This document shows positions 32,373 through 39,880 of a stretch of 39,880 nt of DNA, one piece after another. Each line of letters opens with the position of its first letter. Positions within the stretch are counted from its first letter, which is position 1. The DNA lies in NCBI GenBank assembly GCA_023410905.1, contig JAEYPL010000170.1, positions 1 to 39,880 of the forward strand, written 5' to 3'. A program made the position numbers and the translations under genes. The notes under the pieces are model-generated. The model saw only the letters and a program-made list of their open reading frames with translations. It did no database searches and was not told the DNA's origin. The DNA comes from Pseudomonadota bacterium. Its GTDB lineage: Bacteria > Pseudomonadota > Alphaproteobacteria > Rhizobiales > Hyphomicrobiaceae.

Positions 32373-32397
32373 GGCGCTCTCCCTGGAAGCGGCGCGG

Positions 32398-33696
32398 TCA
32401 CTTCGGGCGGATTTGTCCCGTGCCACGCACTTTGTATTTGAAGGTGGTCAGTTGCTCGACGCCGACCGGGCCGCGCGCGTGCAGGCGCCCGGTTGCGATG
32501 CCGATCTCGGCGCCGAAACCGAACTCGCCGCCGTCGGCAAACTGCGTCGACGCATTGTGCAGCACGATCGCGCTGTCGACGCGCTTGAGGAAATGTTCCG
32601 CCGTGGCGTCGTTCGCGGTGATGATACTGTCGGTGTGCTGCGAGCCGTAACGCGCGATGTGCGCGATGGCCTCATCCACACCATCTACAACCTTTGCTGC
32701 GATGATCGCGTCGAGGAACTCCCGGCCGTAGTCGTCTGGCTGGGCAGCCCTCACGCGGGTGTCCACTTGCTGCGTCGCGTCGTCGCCGCGCACTTCGCAT
32801 CCGGCGTCGAGAAGGGCGGTCACAAGCGACGTCAGATAGCCCTTGGGCGCATTGCGATCGACGAGCAGGCACTCCGTCGCACCGCAGACACCCGTGCGCC
32901 TGAGCTTGCCGTTGATCACGAGCGGAACGGCGATATCGAGATCCGCCTCGTGGTCGATGAACGTATGGCAGATGCCCTCGAGATGCGCGAAGACGGGAAC
33001 ACGCGCCTCCTGCTGCACGCGGCCGACAAGACCTTTGCCCCCGCGCGGCACGATCACGTCGATGGCGCCATTGAGGCCTGCGAGCATATGACCGACAGCG
33101 GCGCGATCCGTCGTCGGCACGAGCGAAATGGCGGCCTCCGGCAGGCCGGCTTCGCGCAGTCCTGCAGCCAGGCACTCATGAATGGCGGTCGCCGAGCGCT
33201 GAGCATCCGAGCCCGTGCGCAGGATGGCAGCATTGCCGGATTTCAGCGTGAGCCCACCTGCATCGGCCGTCACGTTCGGGCGGCTCTCGTAGATGATGCC
33301 GATGACGCCGATGGGGACGCGCACGCGTTCGAACTGGAGGCCGTTCGGGCGTTCCCAATCGGCAATGATCGCGCCCACGGGATCGGCGAGCGCGGCGATG
33401 TCTTCCAGGCCCTTGGCAATGCCCTCGATGCGGTCCGGCGTCAGCGTCAGACGATCGACGAACGAAGCGGCCTGACCTGCTGCCTTCACGTCCGCAACGT
33501 CGAGCGCATTCACGTCGAGTATGACGTTGGCCGAACGGCGCAAGGCAGCAGCCATGGCGCGCAGTGCCGCGTTCTTCTGCTCGGTGGGCGCGAGCGCCAG
33601 TTCGGTAGCAGCCGCACGCGCCCGCGCGCCGAGATCGAGCATGATGCGTTCGATGTCGGCGGCTTCAGGCTGGTCGATGCGTTCAGGACGGTTCAT
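32398..33696 (-). CDS. proA: Gamma-glutamyl phosphate reductase
   Basis: A 432-residue aldehyde-dehydrogenase-fold enzyme that reduces gamma-glutamyl phosphate with NADPH to the semialdehyde leading to proline. The catalytic cysteine is C271 in LRRTGVCGATE, and IIYESRPNVTADAGGL (134-149) and LKSGNAAILRTGSDA are typical of ProA. The start at 33696 has AAGGA about eight bases ahead and gives the family length. proB ends 16 bases upstream, the standard order. Confidence 0.96.
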   Translation of the reverse strand: MNRPERIDQPEAADIERIMLDLGARARAAATELALAPTEQKNAALRAMAAALRRSANVILDVNALDVADVKAAGQAASFVDRLTLTPDRIEGIAKGLEDIAALADPVGAIIADWERPNGLQFERVRVPIGVIGIIYESRPNVTADAGGLTLKSGNAAILRTGSDAQRSATAIHECLAAGLREAGLPEAAISLVPTTDRAAVGHMLAGLNGAIDVIVPRGGKGLVGRVQQEARVPVFAHLEGICHTFIDHEADLDIAVPLVINGKLRRTGVCGATECLLVDRNAPKGYLTSLVTALLDAGCEVRGDDATQQVDTRVRAAQPDDYGREFLDAIIAAKVVDGVDEAIAHIARYGSQHTDSIITANDATAEHFLKRVDSAIVLHNASTQFADGGEFGFGAEIGIATGRLHARGPVGVEQLTTFKYKVRGTGQIRPK

Positions 33697-33712
33697 GTCC
33701 GTTTCCTTCTGC

Positions 33713-34888
33713 TCAGGACCCTGCCTTGGCAAGGGCCTTGCTCAGCGCCATGTCATCCCGGTGGATGAGTTCCGCGCGCCCCGCGTGGCCGAGGATGGTG
33801 GCGATCTCGCTGGACCGCTTGCCCAGGATAGCCGCTGCCTGATCATGTGGGTAGGCGACGAGCCCGCGGCCGAGATCGCGCCCGTCCAGCGACCGGATCG
33901 TGACGGCATCGCCGCGATCGAATGTGCCGTCGACGCGGGATACGCCTGCGGGAAGCAGGCTCTTGCCTTGGCCCAGTGCCCTCTCGGCGCCGGCATCGAC
34001 GAAGATCGTGCCGCGGGATTCGAGATTGCCGGCAATCCAGCGCTTGCGTGCCGCGACCGGATCGGACGGCGCGATGAACCACGTGCATGGCGCACCTTCG
34101 GCAAGGCGCCGCAGAGGATTGAGCGCCGCGCCCTCGGTGATCACCATGTCGGTGCCGGAGCCTATGGCAATGCGCGCCGCTTCGAGCTTGGTCACCATGC
34201 CGCCTTTGGAGAGCTCGGTGCCCGCGTCTCCGGCCATGGAGAGAATTTCGTGCGTGATCTCGCGCACGACATCGAGGCGCTTAGCGCTGGGATCTTTCGC
34301 GGGCGGCGCCGTATAGAGCCCATCGATGTCGGAGAGCAGCACGAGGCAATCGGCACTCATCATCGAGGCGACGCGGGCCGAGAGGCGGTCGTTGTCGCCA
34401 TAGCGGATCTCCGCCGTCGCGACCGTGTCGTTCTCGTTGACGACAGGAACGGCACCACAGCCCAGCAGCGTCGCCATGGTCTGGCGCGCATTGAGATAGC
34501 GGCGGCGCTCTTCCGTATCCTGCAGCGTCAGAAGGATCTGCGCAGTCGTCAGCCCACGCGCCTGGAACACATTCTGATAGGCGCTCGACAGGCTGATCTG
34601 GCCGACTGCGGCAGCGGCCTGGGACTGTTCGAGTGCGAGCGCGCCCTTAGGCAGCTTGAGCACATGGCGGCCGAGCGCGATGGCGCCCGACGACACCAGA
34701 ACGATCTCCCGGCCCTCAGCCGCAAGCGCCTTTACGTCATCGGCAACGGATTCGAGCCAAGCGGACCTCAGGCGCCCCGTGGCCCGCTCGACGAGCAGCG
34801 CCGAGCCGATCTTGACCACGATGCGGCGCGCCTTGCGCCACTCGGGCCGGATAGCGGCGGACGATGTATCTTTCCGGGCGGCAGGCAT
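33713..34888 (-). CDS. proB: Glutamate 5-kinase
   Basis: A 391-residue kinase that phosphorylates glutamate at the gamma carboxyl, the first step to proline, and is normally feedback-inhibited by proline. The amino-acid-kinase fold opens with RRIVVKIGSALL (about residue 22) and has VVPVVNENDTVA-type residues near 170; the C-terminal PUA domain covers about residues 290-370. The start at 34888 was chosen from the family length; a clear ribosome-binding site is not visible, and the frame is open far upstream through repeat DNA. First gene of proB-proA-cyclase. Confidence 0.95.
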   Translation of the reverse strand: MPAARKDTSSAAIRPEWRKARRIVVKIGSALLVERATGRLRSAWLESVADDVKALAAEGREIVLVSSGAIALGRHVLKLPKGALALEQSQAAAAVGQISLSSAYQNVFQARGLTTAQILLTLQDTEERRRYLNARQTMATLLGCGAVPVVNENDTVATAEIRYGDNDRLSARVASMMSADCLVLLSDIDGLYTAPPAKDPSAKRLDVVREITHEILSMAGDAGTELSKGGMVTKLEAARIAIGSGTDMVITEGAALNPLRRLAEGAPCTWFIAPSDPVAARKRWIAGNLESRGTIFVDAGAERALGQGKSLLPAGVSRVDGTFDRGDAVTIRSLDGRDLGRGLVAYPHDQAAAILGKRSSEIATILGHAGRAELIHRDDMALSKALAKAGS

Positions 34889-34980
34889 GGCACGAGGCTT
34901 TGGCTCCTGAGTGAGGCGCTCACATAGCAGAAGCTTGAGTTTTGCGCATCCCGGCTGTGGTAATTGTGGTGTGCGGTTGA

Positions 34981-35057
34981 TCGCGCCTTCCGGCGCGAGC
35001 GAGGGCCAGCCCTCGCGCTCCCCAGCCGGGGGACATCCCCGGCCCCCCGTTTTTATG
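34981..35057. repeat. Dispersed hairpin repeat, family B copy 3
   Basis: Three small hairpins in a row: CGCGCC/GGCGCG (34982-34997), GCGAGGGC/GCCCTCGC (34999-35016) and CCGGGG/CCCCGG (35026-35042), ending CCCGTTTTTATG, which parallels the CGCTTTTATG end of the copy at 2586. It lies in the proB upstream region, not behind a gene end. Confidence 0.6.
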
Positions 35058-35086
35058 GGTTTGGAGCTTGCCGCGAGCGCTATGCC

Positions 35087-35134
35087 GTCCCTTCTCCCCG
35101 TTCTCACGGGGAGAAGGTTAGGATGAGGGGCGGC
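35087..35134. repeat. Dispersed hairpin repeat, family A, second copy
   Basis: CCTTCTCCCCG and CGGGGAGAAGG form a perfect 11-bp stem (35090-35117) with a six-base loop, followed by TTAGGATGAGGGGCGGC. It matches unit one at 9559-9605 with a few substitutions and sits about 75 bases before the amidohydrolase gene. Confidence 0.75.
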
Positions 35135-35208
35135 GGCGCACGCCAACGGCGGCGACGACCCGGGAAGTCATGTATCGTCCTGGGCAACAAGAGAACAGGG
35201 AAGCGCTC

Positions 35209-36111
35209 ATGTACCTGGACCCAACGCCGGCGACGTTCAAGCCGCCGGCTGGCGGCTGTGACTGCCACACGCACGTCTTCGGGCCGTTCGATCGCTATCC
35301 CCTGGCGCGTGAGCGGAGCTACACGCCGCCGCCCGCGCCGGTCGAGGATCTGATTGCGCGTCTCGACCGCACGGGTCTCGCGCGCGCCGTGATCGTGCAA
35401 CCCAGCGCTTACGGGACGGACAACCGGCGCACGATCGATGCCGTCGCTGGGTATCCGGATCGGCTGCGCGCCGTCGTGGTCATCGACGGCACCGAGAGCG
35501 ATGCCGCGCTCGCCGAGATGCACGAGAAGGGCGCGCGCGGCGTTCGGCTCAATCTGATCAGCGCAGGCGGTCCGCGCGGGACGACAGTTGCGGAGCTGCT
35601 GACGCTCGTGGCTGCGCGCATCCGGCCGCTCGGCTGGCACATCCAGATCTACACGGATCTCGATGTGGTCGCCGACCACGCGGCGATCCTGCAGGGGCTC
35701 GACGTCGACATCGTGCTCGACCACATGGCGAAAGTGGATGCAACTCAGGGCGTGGCGCATCCGCGGTTCGATGCGCTCGCCCGTCTGATCGACACGGGAC
35801 GCGTCTGGGTGAAGCTCTCGGGGACGTATCGCGTATCGCCGGAGTTCTATGGCAATGCCGCCGTAACAGCGCTGGCGCGGGCGCTGATTGCGCTCAGTCC
35901 GGAACGCATGGTCTGGGGCACGGATTGGCCGCACCTCGCGACGCACAACCGCGTCGCCTCGGCCGAGCCGCCACCGATCGATTATCACGCGATCGACTAC
36001 GGCCGCCTACTGAGCCTCGTTCCCACGTGGGCGGAGAGCGAGACGGTCGTCGCGCAGATCCTTTCGCACAATCCGGCGCGGCTCTATGACTTTCCCGACG
36101 CCGCAACCTGA
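35209..36111 (+). CDS. Amidohydrolase-2 family protein, LigI-like
   Basis: A 300-residue TIM-barrel amidohydrolase resembling 2-pyrone-4,6-dicarboxylate lactonase (LigI) and sulfomuconolactone hydrolases. The metal-site HxH is CDCHTHVFGP (H20, H22), with LDHMAK and the late GTDWPH supplying further His/Asp ligands. A role in lactone or amide hydrolysis is supported; the specific substrate is not. AGGGA about seven bases ahead of the ATG at 35209 fixes the start over an ATG at 35170. The NUDIX gene follows after 11 bases. Confidence 0.85.
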   Translation: MYLDPTPATFKPPAGGCDCHTHVFGPFDRYPLARERSYTPPPAPVEDLIARLDRTGLARAVIVQPSAYGTDNRRTIDAVAGYPDRLRAVVVIDGTESDAALAEMHEKGARGVRLNLISAGGPRGTTVAELLTLVAARIRPLGWHIQIYTDLDVVADHAAILQGLDVDIVLDHMAKVDATQGVAHPRFDALARLIDTGRVWVKLSGTYRVSPEFYGNAAVTALARALIALSPERMVWGTDWPHLATHNRVASAEPPPIDYHAIDYGRLLSLVPTWAESETVVAQILSHNPARLYDFPDAAT

Positions 36112-36122
36112 GACGCCGCACC

Positions 36123-36569
36123 ATGCCTGTTGAAGCCTTGAAGCGACCGGAGTGGCCGCGCCCTGCCGCGAGCGCCATCATCTTTCGCGGCAACCGTGTC
36201 CTCATTGTCGAACGGGGGAAGGGGGCTCTGCCGGGGACGTGGAGCCTGCCCGGCGGTCACATCGAGCCGGGCGAGAAAGCGCGAGACGCCGCGGAGCGCG
36301 AACTCTTCGAGGAGACGGGTCTCGCCGTGATGCTCGAAGGGCTCGTCGATGTTCATGACGGCATCTTCAGGGACGGCGAAGGGACGCTTCGGGCGCACTA
36401 TGTGCTGTCGGTGTTCTGGGGCCGCTCGCAAGAGGGCGAGCCGGTTGCGGCGACGGACGTGCGCGATGCACGCTTCGTGGCTGTCGACGAGGTGGACGGC
36501 TATCGCATGACGCCCGGCGCTCAGGAGATCATCCGGCGCGCGTACAAGCTGAGCATCGAGAGCCGCTGA
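36123..36569 (+). CDS. NUDIX hydrolase
   Basis: A 148-residue NUDIX enzyme that cleaves nucleoside diphosphate derivatives. The complete Nudix box runs from G45 to L67: G45, E51, R59, E60, E63, E64 and G66 all match the consensus. The first strand AIIFRGNRVLIVERGKGALPG is typical of the ADP-ribose/8-oxo-dGTP branch, but the substrate is not determinable. Starts 11 bases after the amidohydrolase. Confidence 0.92.
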   Translation: MPVEALKRPEWPRPAASAIIFRGNRVLIVERGKGALPGTWSLPGGHIEPGEKARDAAERELFEETGLAVMLEGLVDVHDGIFRDGEGTLRAHYVLSVFWGRSQEGEPVAATDVRDARFVAVDEVDGYRMTPGAQEIIRRAYKLSIESR

Positions 36570-36618
36570 ACGGCCCGCCGAGCCGCCAGAGCGGGGCTAT
36601 TGCCAATGGCCTGCGCGA

Positions 36619-36690
36619 GGTCTTCGATCATTCGCATAATATATATTATGGAATATGATGATTGGAGAAGACCGGATTGAAGACCGGATT
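36619..36690. repeat. AT-rich imperfect inverted repeat and 12-bp direct repeat
   Basis: GGTCTTC (36619-36625) and GAAGACC (36667-36673) frame a large imperfect inverted repeat whose centre is the palindrome CATAATATATATTATG (36635-36650). GAAGACCGGATT is then repeated head-to-tail (36667-36678, 36679-36690). The AT-richness stands out locally. It lies between the NUDIX and meaB genes. Confidence 0.7.
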
Positions 36691-36791
36691 GGCTGGAAAT
36701 TTGAGCCGCCGCCGTCTGTGAGGCCGCAGCACCGCAAGGACGCCAGACGCCGTGGGCAACTCCGCCAGCCGATCGCGACCGCGTTGCCAGG

Positions 36792-37802
36792 ATGCGGCTC
36801 CAACCGTATGTCTCATCCATGACCACGGATGCCGATACAGCAGCCGCCCGACAGAACAACGGCCCCGCCCGGAACGCGGATGATCTCGTCGTGCGTATGC
36901 GCACGGGCGAACGCCGGGCTATTGCCGAAGCTGCAACCGAATGCGAACGCGCGGGCGTCCGGCCGAGCCCAAATCTCGGCGCCCTCATGCGCGCCATGCA
37001 ACCGCACCTCGGGCACGCTCAGCTCATTGGTTTCACCGGACCGCCTGGCGCCGGCAAGTCGACACTCGTCAATGCGCTCATCGCGCACGTGCGCTCGCTC
37101 GGCCTGAAGGTCGGCGTGATCGCGGTCGATCCGTCGAGCCCCATATCCGGCGGCGCCATCCTCGGTGATCGCGTGCGCATGACGGCAGCCCTCGATGACG
37201 ACGGCGTATTCGTGCGCTCCGTCGCGAGCCGCGGCGCGCTTGGCGGCCTCTCACCCGCAGCGGTTCGAGTTGTCGATGCGCTCGACGCGGCCGGCTTCGA
37301 CGTCATTATGATCGAGACGGTCGGCACCGGCCAAAGCGAGATCGACATCGCCGAGGTTGCCGACGTGCGCATCGTCATCAATGCCCCAGGCCTCGGCGAT
37401 GACATCCAGGCCATGAAATCCGGCCTGCTCGAAATCGCCGACATCCTCGTCGTCAACAAGGGTGATCGGCCGGACGCCGACGCCACGTTGGCACAACTCA
37501 AGAGCATCGCGGCCATCCGCTCGTCGAAGGTCCCGGTGCTGAAATGCTCCGCGACCACCGGCGATGGCATCAAGACGCTATGGGATGCGGCAGCCCCCTT
37601 GGCGGCTGCGGCCATCGAGATCGCGCCTGAAATCCGCCGCCGCCGCCGCGCGCGCACGCTCATTGCCCGAGCCGCGGCCGAAATGCTGGCGCGCCGTGTG
37701 CGTTCGGGGCAAATCAATCGGCTTGGTCCCCTGGCGGATGATCTGCTTGAAGGTCGCCTCAGCCTGGACGAGGCTGCAAAGCGCCTGCTCGAGGGAACAT
37801 AA
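36792..37802 (+). CDS. meaB: MeaB/ArgK-family GTPase chaperone of methylmalonyl-CoA mutase
   Basis: A 336-residue P-loop GTPase protecting and reloading B12-dependent acyl-CoA mutases with adenosylcobalamin. The Walker A GFTGPPGAGKST (residues 80-91), ETVGTGQSEIDIAE, and NKGD guanine motif are in place. The first nine residues are doubtful; an ATG at 36819 would fit too. The mutase is not in the window. The next gene encodes a 52-residue membrane protein 51 bases on. Confidence 0.93.
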   Translation: MRLQPYVSSMTTDADTAAARQNNGPARNADDLVVRMRTGERRAIAEAATECERAGVRPSPNLGALMRAMQPHLGHAQLIGFTGPPGAGKSTLVNALIAHVRSLGLKVGVIAVDPSSPISGGAILGDRVRMTAALDDDGVFVRSVASRGALGGLSPAAVRVVDALDAAGFDVIMIETVGTGQSEIDIAEVADVRIVINAPGLGDDIQAMKSGLLEIADILVVNKGDRPDADATLAQLKSIAAIRSSKVPVLKCSATTGDGIKTLWDAAAPLAAAAIEIAPEIRRRRRARTLIARAAAEMLARRVRSGQINRLGPLADDLLEGRLSLDEAAKRLLEGT

Positions 37803-37853
37803 GCGGCGCGCCCCGGGTTCTGTCCTAGAGTGGCAAAACCAGGAGGACATGCC

Positions 37854-38012
37854 ATGGCCAGTAGTGACTATGACCGGCCCCTGTCCGATCGTCCGGCAGA
37901 TTCCACCGCGCCGCCTTATACCGAGAAAACACGCGCAACCTGGACCGGCCCCGTCGGCATGGTGCTGGCGATCATCTTCGTCGTACTGCTGATGATGGCG
38001 CTATTGGGCTAG
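37854..38012 (+). CDS. Single-pass 52-residue membrane protein, unknown
   Basis: A 52-residue protein with a polar N-terminus (about residues 1-32) and a C-terminal transmembrane segment, GMVLAIIFVVLLMMALLG, consistent with a tail-anchored or bitopic small protein. AGGAGG seven bases before the ATG supports translation. It follows meaB by 51 bases on the same strand. Its stop codon is shared with the convergent pxpC stop through CTAG. Confidence 0.75.
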   Translation: MASSDYDRPLSDRPADSTAPPYTEKTRATWTGPVGMVLAIIFVVLLMMALLG

Positions 38013-39046
38013 TCGCCGAGCCAGGCATCCGCGACGCCGCTGATGAGGTTCGCGCCGTAGAGCATGTCCTCGCGAATGGACTTCTCGGGCGCGGCTGGTT
38101 GTAGGGCGTCTCGCCAACCTGCCTGGATGAGCGCTTGAGCGCCTCGCAAATCCTCGGCCGCCTCGATGCTGACGGCCTCGAACGCGAGCTTCGTACCGGG
38201 CCCGACACGTCCGAGCGCGGGCAGATCGACGCTGGCGATCGTCGCGATCTTCGGATAGCCGCCAGTCGTCTGGCGGTCGGCGAGCAGGATTATCGGTTGC
38301 CCATCCCCCGGCACCTGGATGGCACCGCTCGCGATGCCGTCGGATACGATGTTGAAGCCCCTCGCGTGCGTGAGCGGCGTACCATTGAGGCGCAGTCCCA
38401 TGCGATCGGCCGCGCGTGTCACTTCATACGTCTCGGAGAGGAATGTCTTCAGGGCTTCAGCCGTGAAATAGTCCTCTTGCGGCCCGAGCACGAGGCGGAA
38501 GCGCGGCGGCAAAGAAAGATCGAGGCTCGCCAGCCGGACTTCTTCACGCTCTTCGGCATCCTCGCGCACGAGCGGCAGGACGTCGCCGACGGCGAGATTG
38601 CGGCCATCGAGCCCGCCCATCGCGGCGCGCGTGAACGTCGACAAACTGCCCATGACGGCTGGCAGCGCGAACCCGCCCTCGACGGCGAGCACGCAGGACA
38701 TGGCATTCCGCCCGACGATCGCTCGCACCCGCGCGCCACGCTTCAGACGGACACTCTCGGCAGCCGCGATGGTGCGTGTCGCGCCATCCTCCACCACTTC
38801 CAGCGACGCACCAAGACCGACACAGCTCATGCGCACGCTTTCGGCGGCAACCTCGAGCGTCGCGCCGAGGTACAGCATCTCCAGCACGGCCGTATCGGGC
38901 TTGTTGCCGACGATCGTGTTGGCGGCAGCCATCGCGACGCGATCGAGTGCGCCGGCTGTCGGCACGCCGAAGCGCTGATAACCGAAGCGGCCGAGATCCT
39001 GGACGGACGTCGCAAGCCCGGCAGTAATCACACGCAGCGCACTCAT
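38009..39046 (-). CDS. pxpC: Biotin-dependent carboxyltransferase family / 5-oxoprolinase subunit PxpC
   Basis: A 345-residue protein of the KipA/PxpC family. It works with PxpA and PxpB as ATP-dependent 5-oxoprolinase, opening 5-oxoproline to glutamate. VITAGLATSVQDLGRFGYQRFGVP opens the protein in the usual way, and the C-terminal LADRQTTGGYPKIATIASVDLP is equally typical. Its start overlaps pxpB's stop in ATGA. pxpA is not seen in the window and may lie just beyond the right edge. Confidence 0.92.
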   Translation of the reverse strand: MSALRVITAGLATSVQDLGRFGYQRFGVPTAGALDRVAMAAANTIVGNKPDTAVLEMLYLGATLEVAAESVRMSCVGLGASLEVVEDGATRTIAAAESVRLKRGARVRAIVGRNAMSCVLAVEGGFALPAVMGSLSTFTRAAMGGLDGRNLAVGDVLPLVREDAEEREEVRLASLDLSLPPRFRLVLGPQEDYFTAEALKTFLSETYEVTRAADRMGLRLNGTPLTHARGFNIVSDGIASGAIQVPGDGQPIILLADRQTTGGYPKIATIASVDLPALGRVGPGTKLAFEAVSIEAAEDLRGAQALIQAGWRDALQPAAPEKSIREDMLYGANLISGVADAWLGD

Positions 39047-39789
39047 GCGTCGACCCTGAGCGTGTCGATGTCGAATACGCCCTCCGCGCTGGCGGCCTGC
39101 ATGTCGTCATAGACAGCGCGGCTGACCGCTACGAATCGCACAGTATCGCCAGGCGAAAGAAGTGCGGGGCGGTTGCGGCCCGCCTCGAAGAGCGGCACGG
39201 CCGAGCGGCCGATGATGTGCCATCCGCCGGGGCTCTCGTTCGTGTAGACGGTCGTCTGTCCAATGGCGATGGCGACGGAACCGGCCGGGACTTTAATGCG
39301 CGGGCTCGTGCGGCGTGGGAGGTTCAAGGCCTCGGGGAGATCGCCCATGTACGCCTGCCCCGGCAGGAAGCCGATCATATAGACGAGATGCTCGACGGCT
39401 GAGTGCTGGGCGATGACCTCGCCCGTGCTGAGACCGGCCGCCGCCGCGACCTCACCGAGATCGGGAGCATAGTCCTCGCCCTCGTAGCATGTGGGAAAGA
39501 GCCAGCGCTGGCCAATAAGTGCCTCGGGCTCGAGGCCGTCGATCAGCGGCATGAGCTGTGCTTCGAGCTCGCGCGCCCGCACCACCAGTGGATCGTAGTG
39601 GACCATCAGCGACCGGAACGTCGGGACCGCTTCGCTGACACCGGCGATGCCGGCTTCCTGCACGCGATGGCGCAGATTGAGCACCAGCGCCGAAATGTGG
39701 CGGTCCAGGCGGTCGCCGAACTCGACGACGAGCGCGGTATCGCCGCTCGGCAGAAAGCGTGGCACGGGCGCGAGCCCCTGTTCTCTCAT
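39043..39789 (-). CDS. pxpB: 5-oxoprolinase subunit PxpB (KipI family)
   Basis: A 248-residue KipI/PxpB protein, the partner of PxpC. RFLPSGDTALVVEFG at the N-terminus and HSAVEHLVYMIGFLPGQAYMGDLP (split across residues 127-150), with SPGGWHIIGR near residue 190, match the family. An ATG at 39789 is used; a GTG nine bases upstream has AAGGGGGAA closer by and is also possible. First gene of the pair as far as visible; nothing is assignable in the last 90 bases. Confidence 0.92.
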   Translation of the reverse strand: MREQGLAPVPRFLPSGDTALVVEFGDRLDRHISALVLNLRHRVQEAGIAGVSEAVPTFRSLMVHYDPLVVRARELEAQLMPLIDGLEPEALIGQRWLFPTCYEGEDYAPDLGEVAAAAGLSTGEVIAQHSAVEHLVYMIGFLPGQAYMGDLPEALNLPRRTSPRIKVPAGSVAIAIGQTTVYTNESPGGWHIIGRSAVPLFEAGRNRPALLSPGDTVRFVAVSRAVYDDMQAASAEGVFDIDTLRVDA

Positions 39790-39880
39790 GGCGAACACTT
39801 CCCCCTTGCCGCCATTCCGATCCGCAGTCGCAGCTTGGCGCGTCCGCCCCGCACTGCTACCAATTCCGGCAGTCCGCAGC

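Noticed and set aside
32344..34927. Two long plus-strand frames opposite proA and proB
   Set aside because: Shadows of conserved enzymes; His/Arg-rich translations without domains.
1..39880. CRISPR arrays, tRNAs, rRNAs, transposases, integrases
   Set aside because: None seen on either strand; the short repeats here are hairpin elements, not regularly spaced direct repeats.

Overview
The window is about 39.9 kb of GC-rich, gene-dense chromosomal DNA from an alphaproteobacterium, most likely of the order Hyphomicrobiales (Rhizobiales). The pointers are the block dapA-smpB / NYN-folK-rpoZ-rsh / pdxJ-acpS, a DUF4167 gene beside prmC-prfA, a CpdR-type response regulator, a ZapA gene preceded by a coiled-coil gene, and a RibH2-type lumazine synthase behind an FMN riboswitch. 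The genus cannot be fixed from sequence reading alone. I see no transposase, integrase, phage gene, CRISPR array, rRNA or tRNA; this reads as core chromosome with a few accessory genes.

Layout. 1-1.4 kb: pseudouridine synthase and fluoride channel CrcB (minus). 1.6-2.6 kb: accA (plus). 2.6-5.5 kb: a minus-strand cassette of HAD dehalogenase-like protein, D-threonine/3-hydroxyaspartate aldolase-like protein and two DUF1801 proteins. 5.6-7.0 kb: DJ-1/PfpI protein and a pair of small membrane proteins. 7.2-9.6 kb: mobA, a subtilisin-like protein that appears to have lost its catalytic residues, and an extensin-like protein. 9.7-12.1 kb: a lytic transglycosylase (minus). 12.3-15.1 kb: dapA, smpB, a GNAT protein and a peroxiredoxin-like protein with no cysteine. 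15.2-21.4 kb: NYN/LabA protein (minus), folK, rpoZ, bifunctional rsh, DUF2062, pdxJ, acpS. 21.6-24.5 kb: coiled-coil protein, zapA, glycerophosphodiesterase, a convergent HAD phosphatase, and a YdhR-like protein with a strong intrinsic terminator. 24.5-29.5 kb: minus-strand DUF4167, prmC, prfA, a RodZ-like HTH-membrane protein and cpdR. 30-31.6 kb: N-formylglutamate amidohydrolase, then FMN riboswitch-ribH. 31.7-34.9 kb: proB-proA-cyclase (minus). 35.2-37.8 kb: amidohydrolase, NUDIX, meaB and a 52-residue membrane protein. 38.0-39.8 kb: pxpB-pxpC (minus).

Gene coupling is tight. Many neighbours share ATGA/GTGA overlaps, and two convergent pairs share their stop codons within four bases. Two families of short interspersed hairpin repeats sit in gene borders: one at about 9.56-9.68 and 35.09-35.13 kb, the other at about 2.59, 31.62 and 34.98 kb. 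They look like genome-wide dispersed elements that may double as terminators.

There is no obvious defence or biosynthetic island. The most unusual items are the degenerate subtilisin-fold protein encoded between mobA and an extensin-like protein, the cysteine-free peroxiredoxin-like protein, a possible repeat-containing short leader ORF before rsh, the ribosome-binding-site hairpin behind the FMN riboswitch, and the structured AT-rich inverted repeat before meaB.
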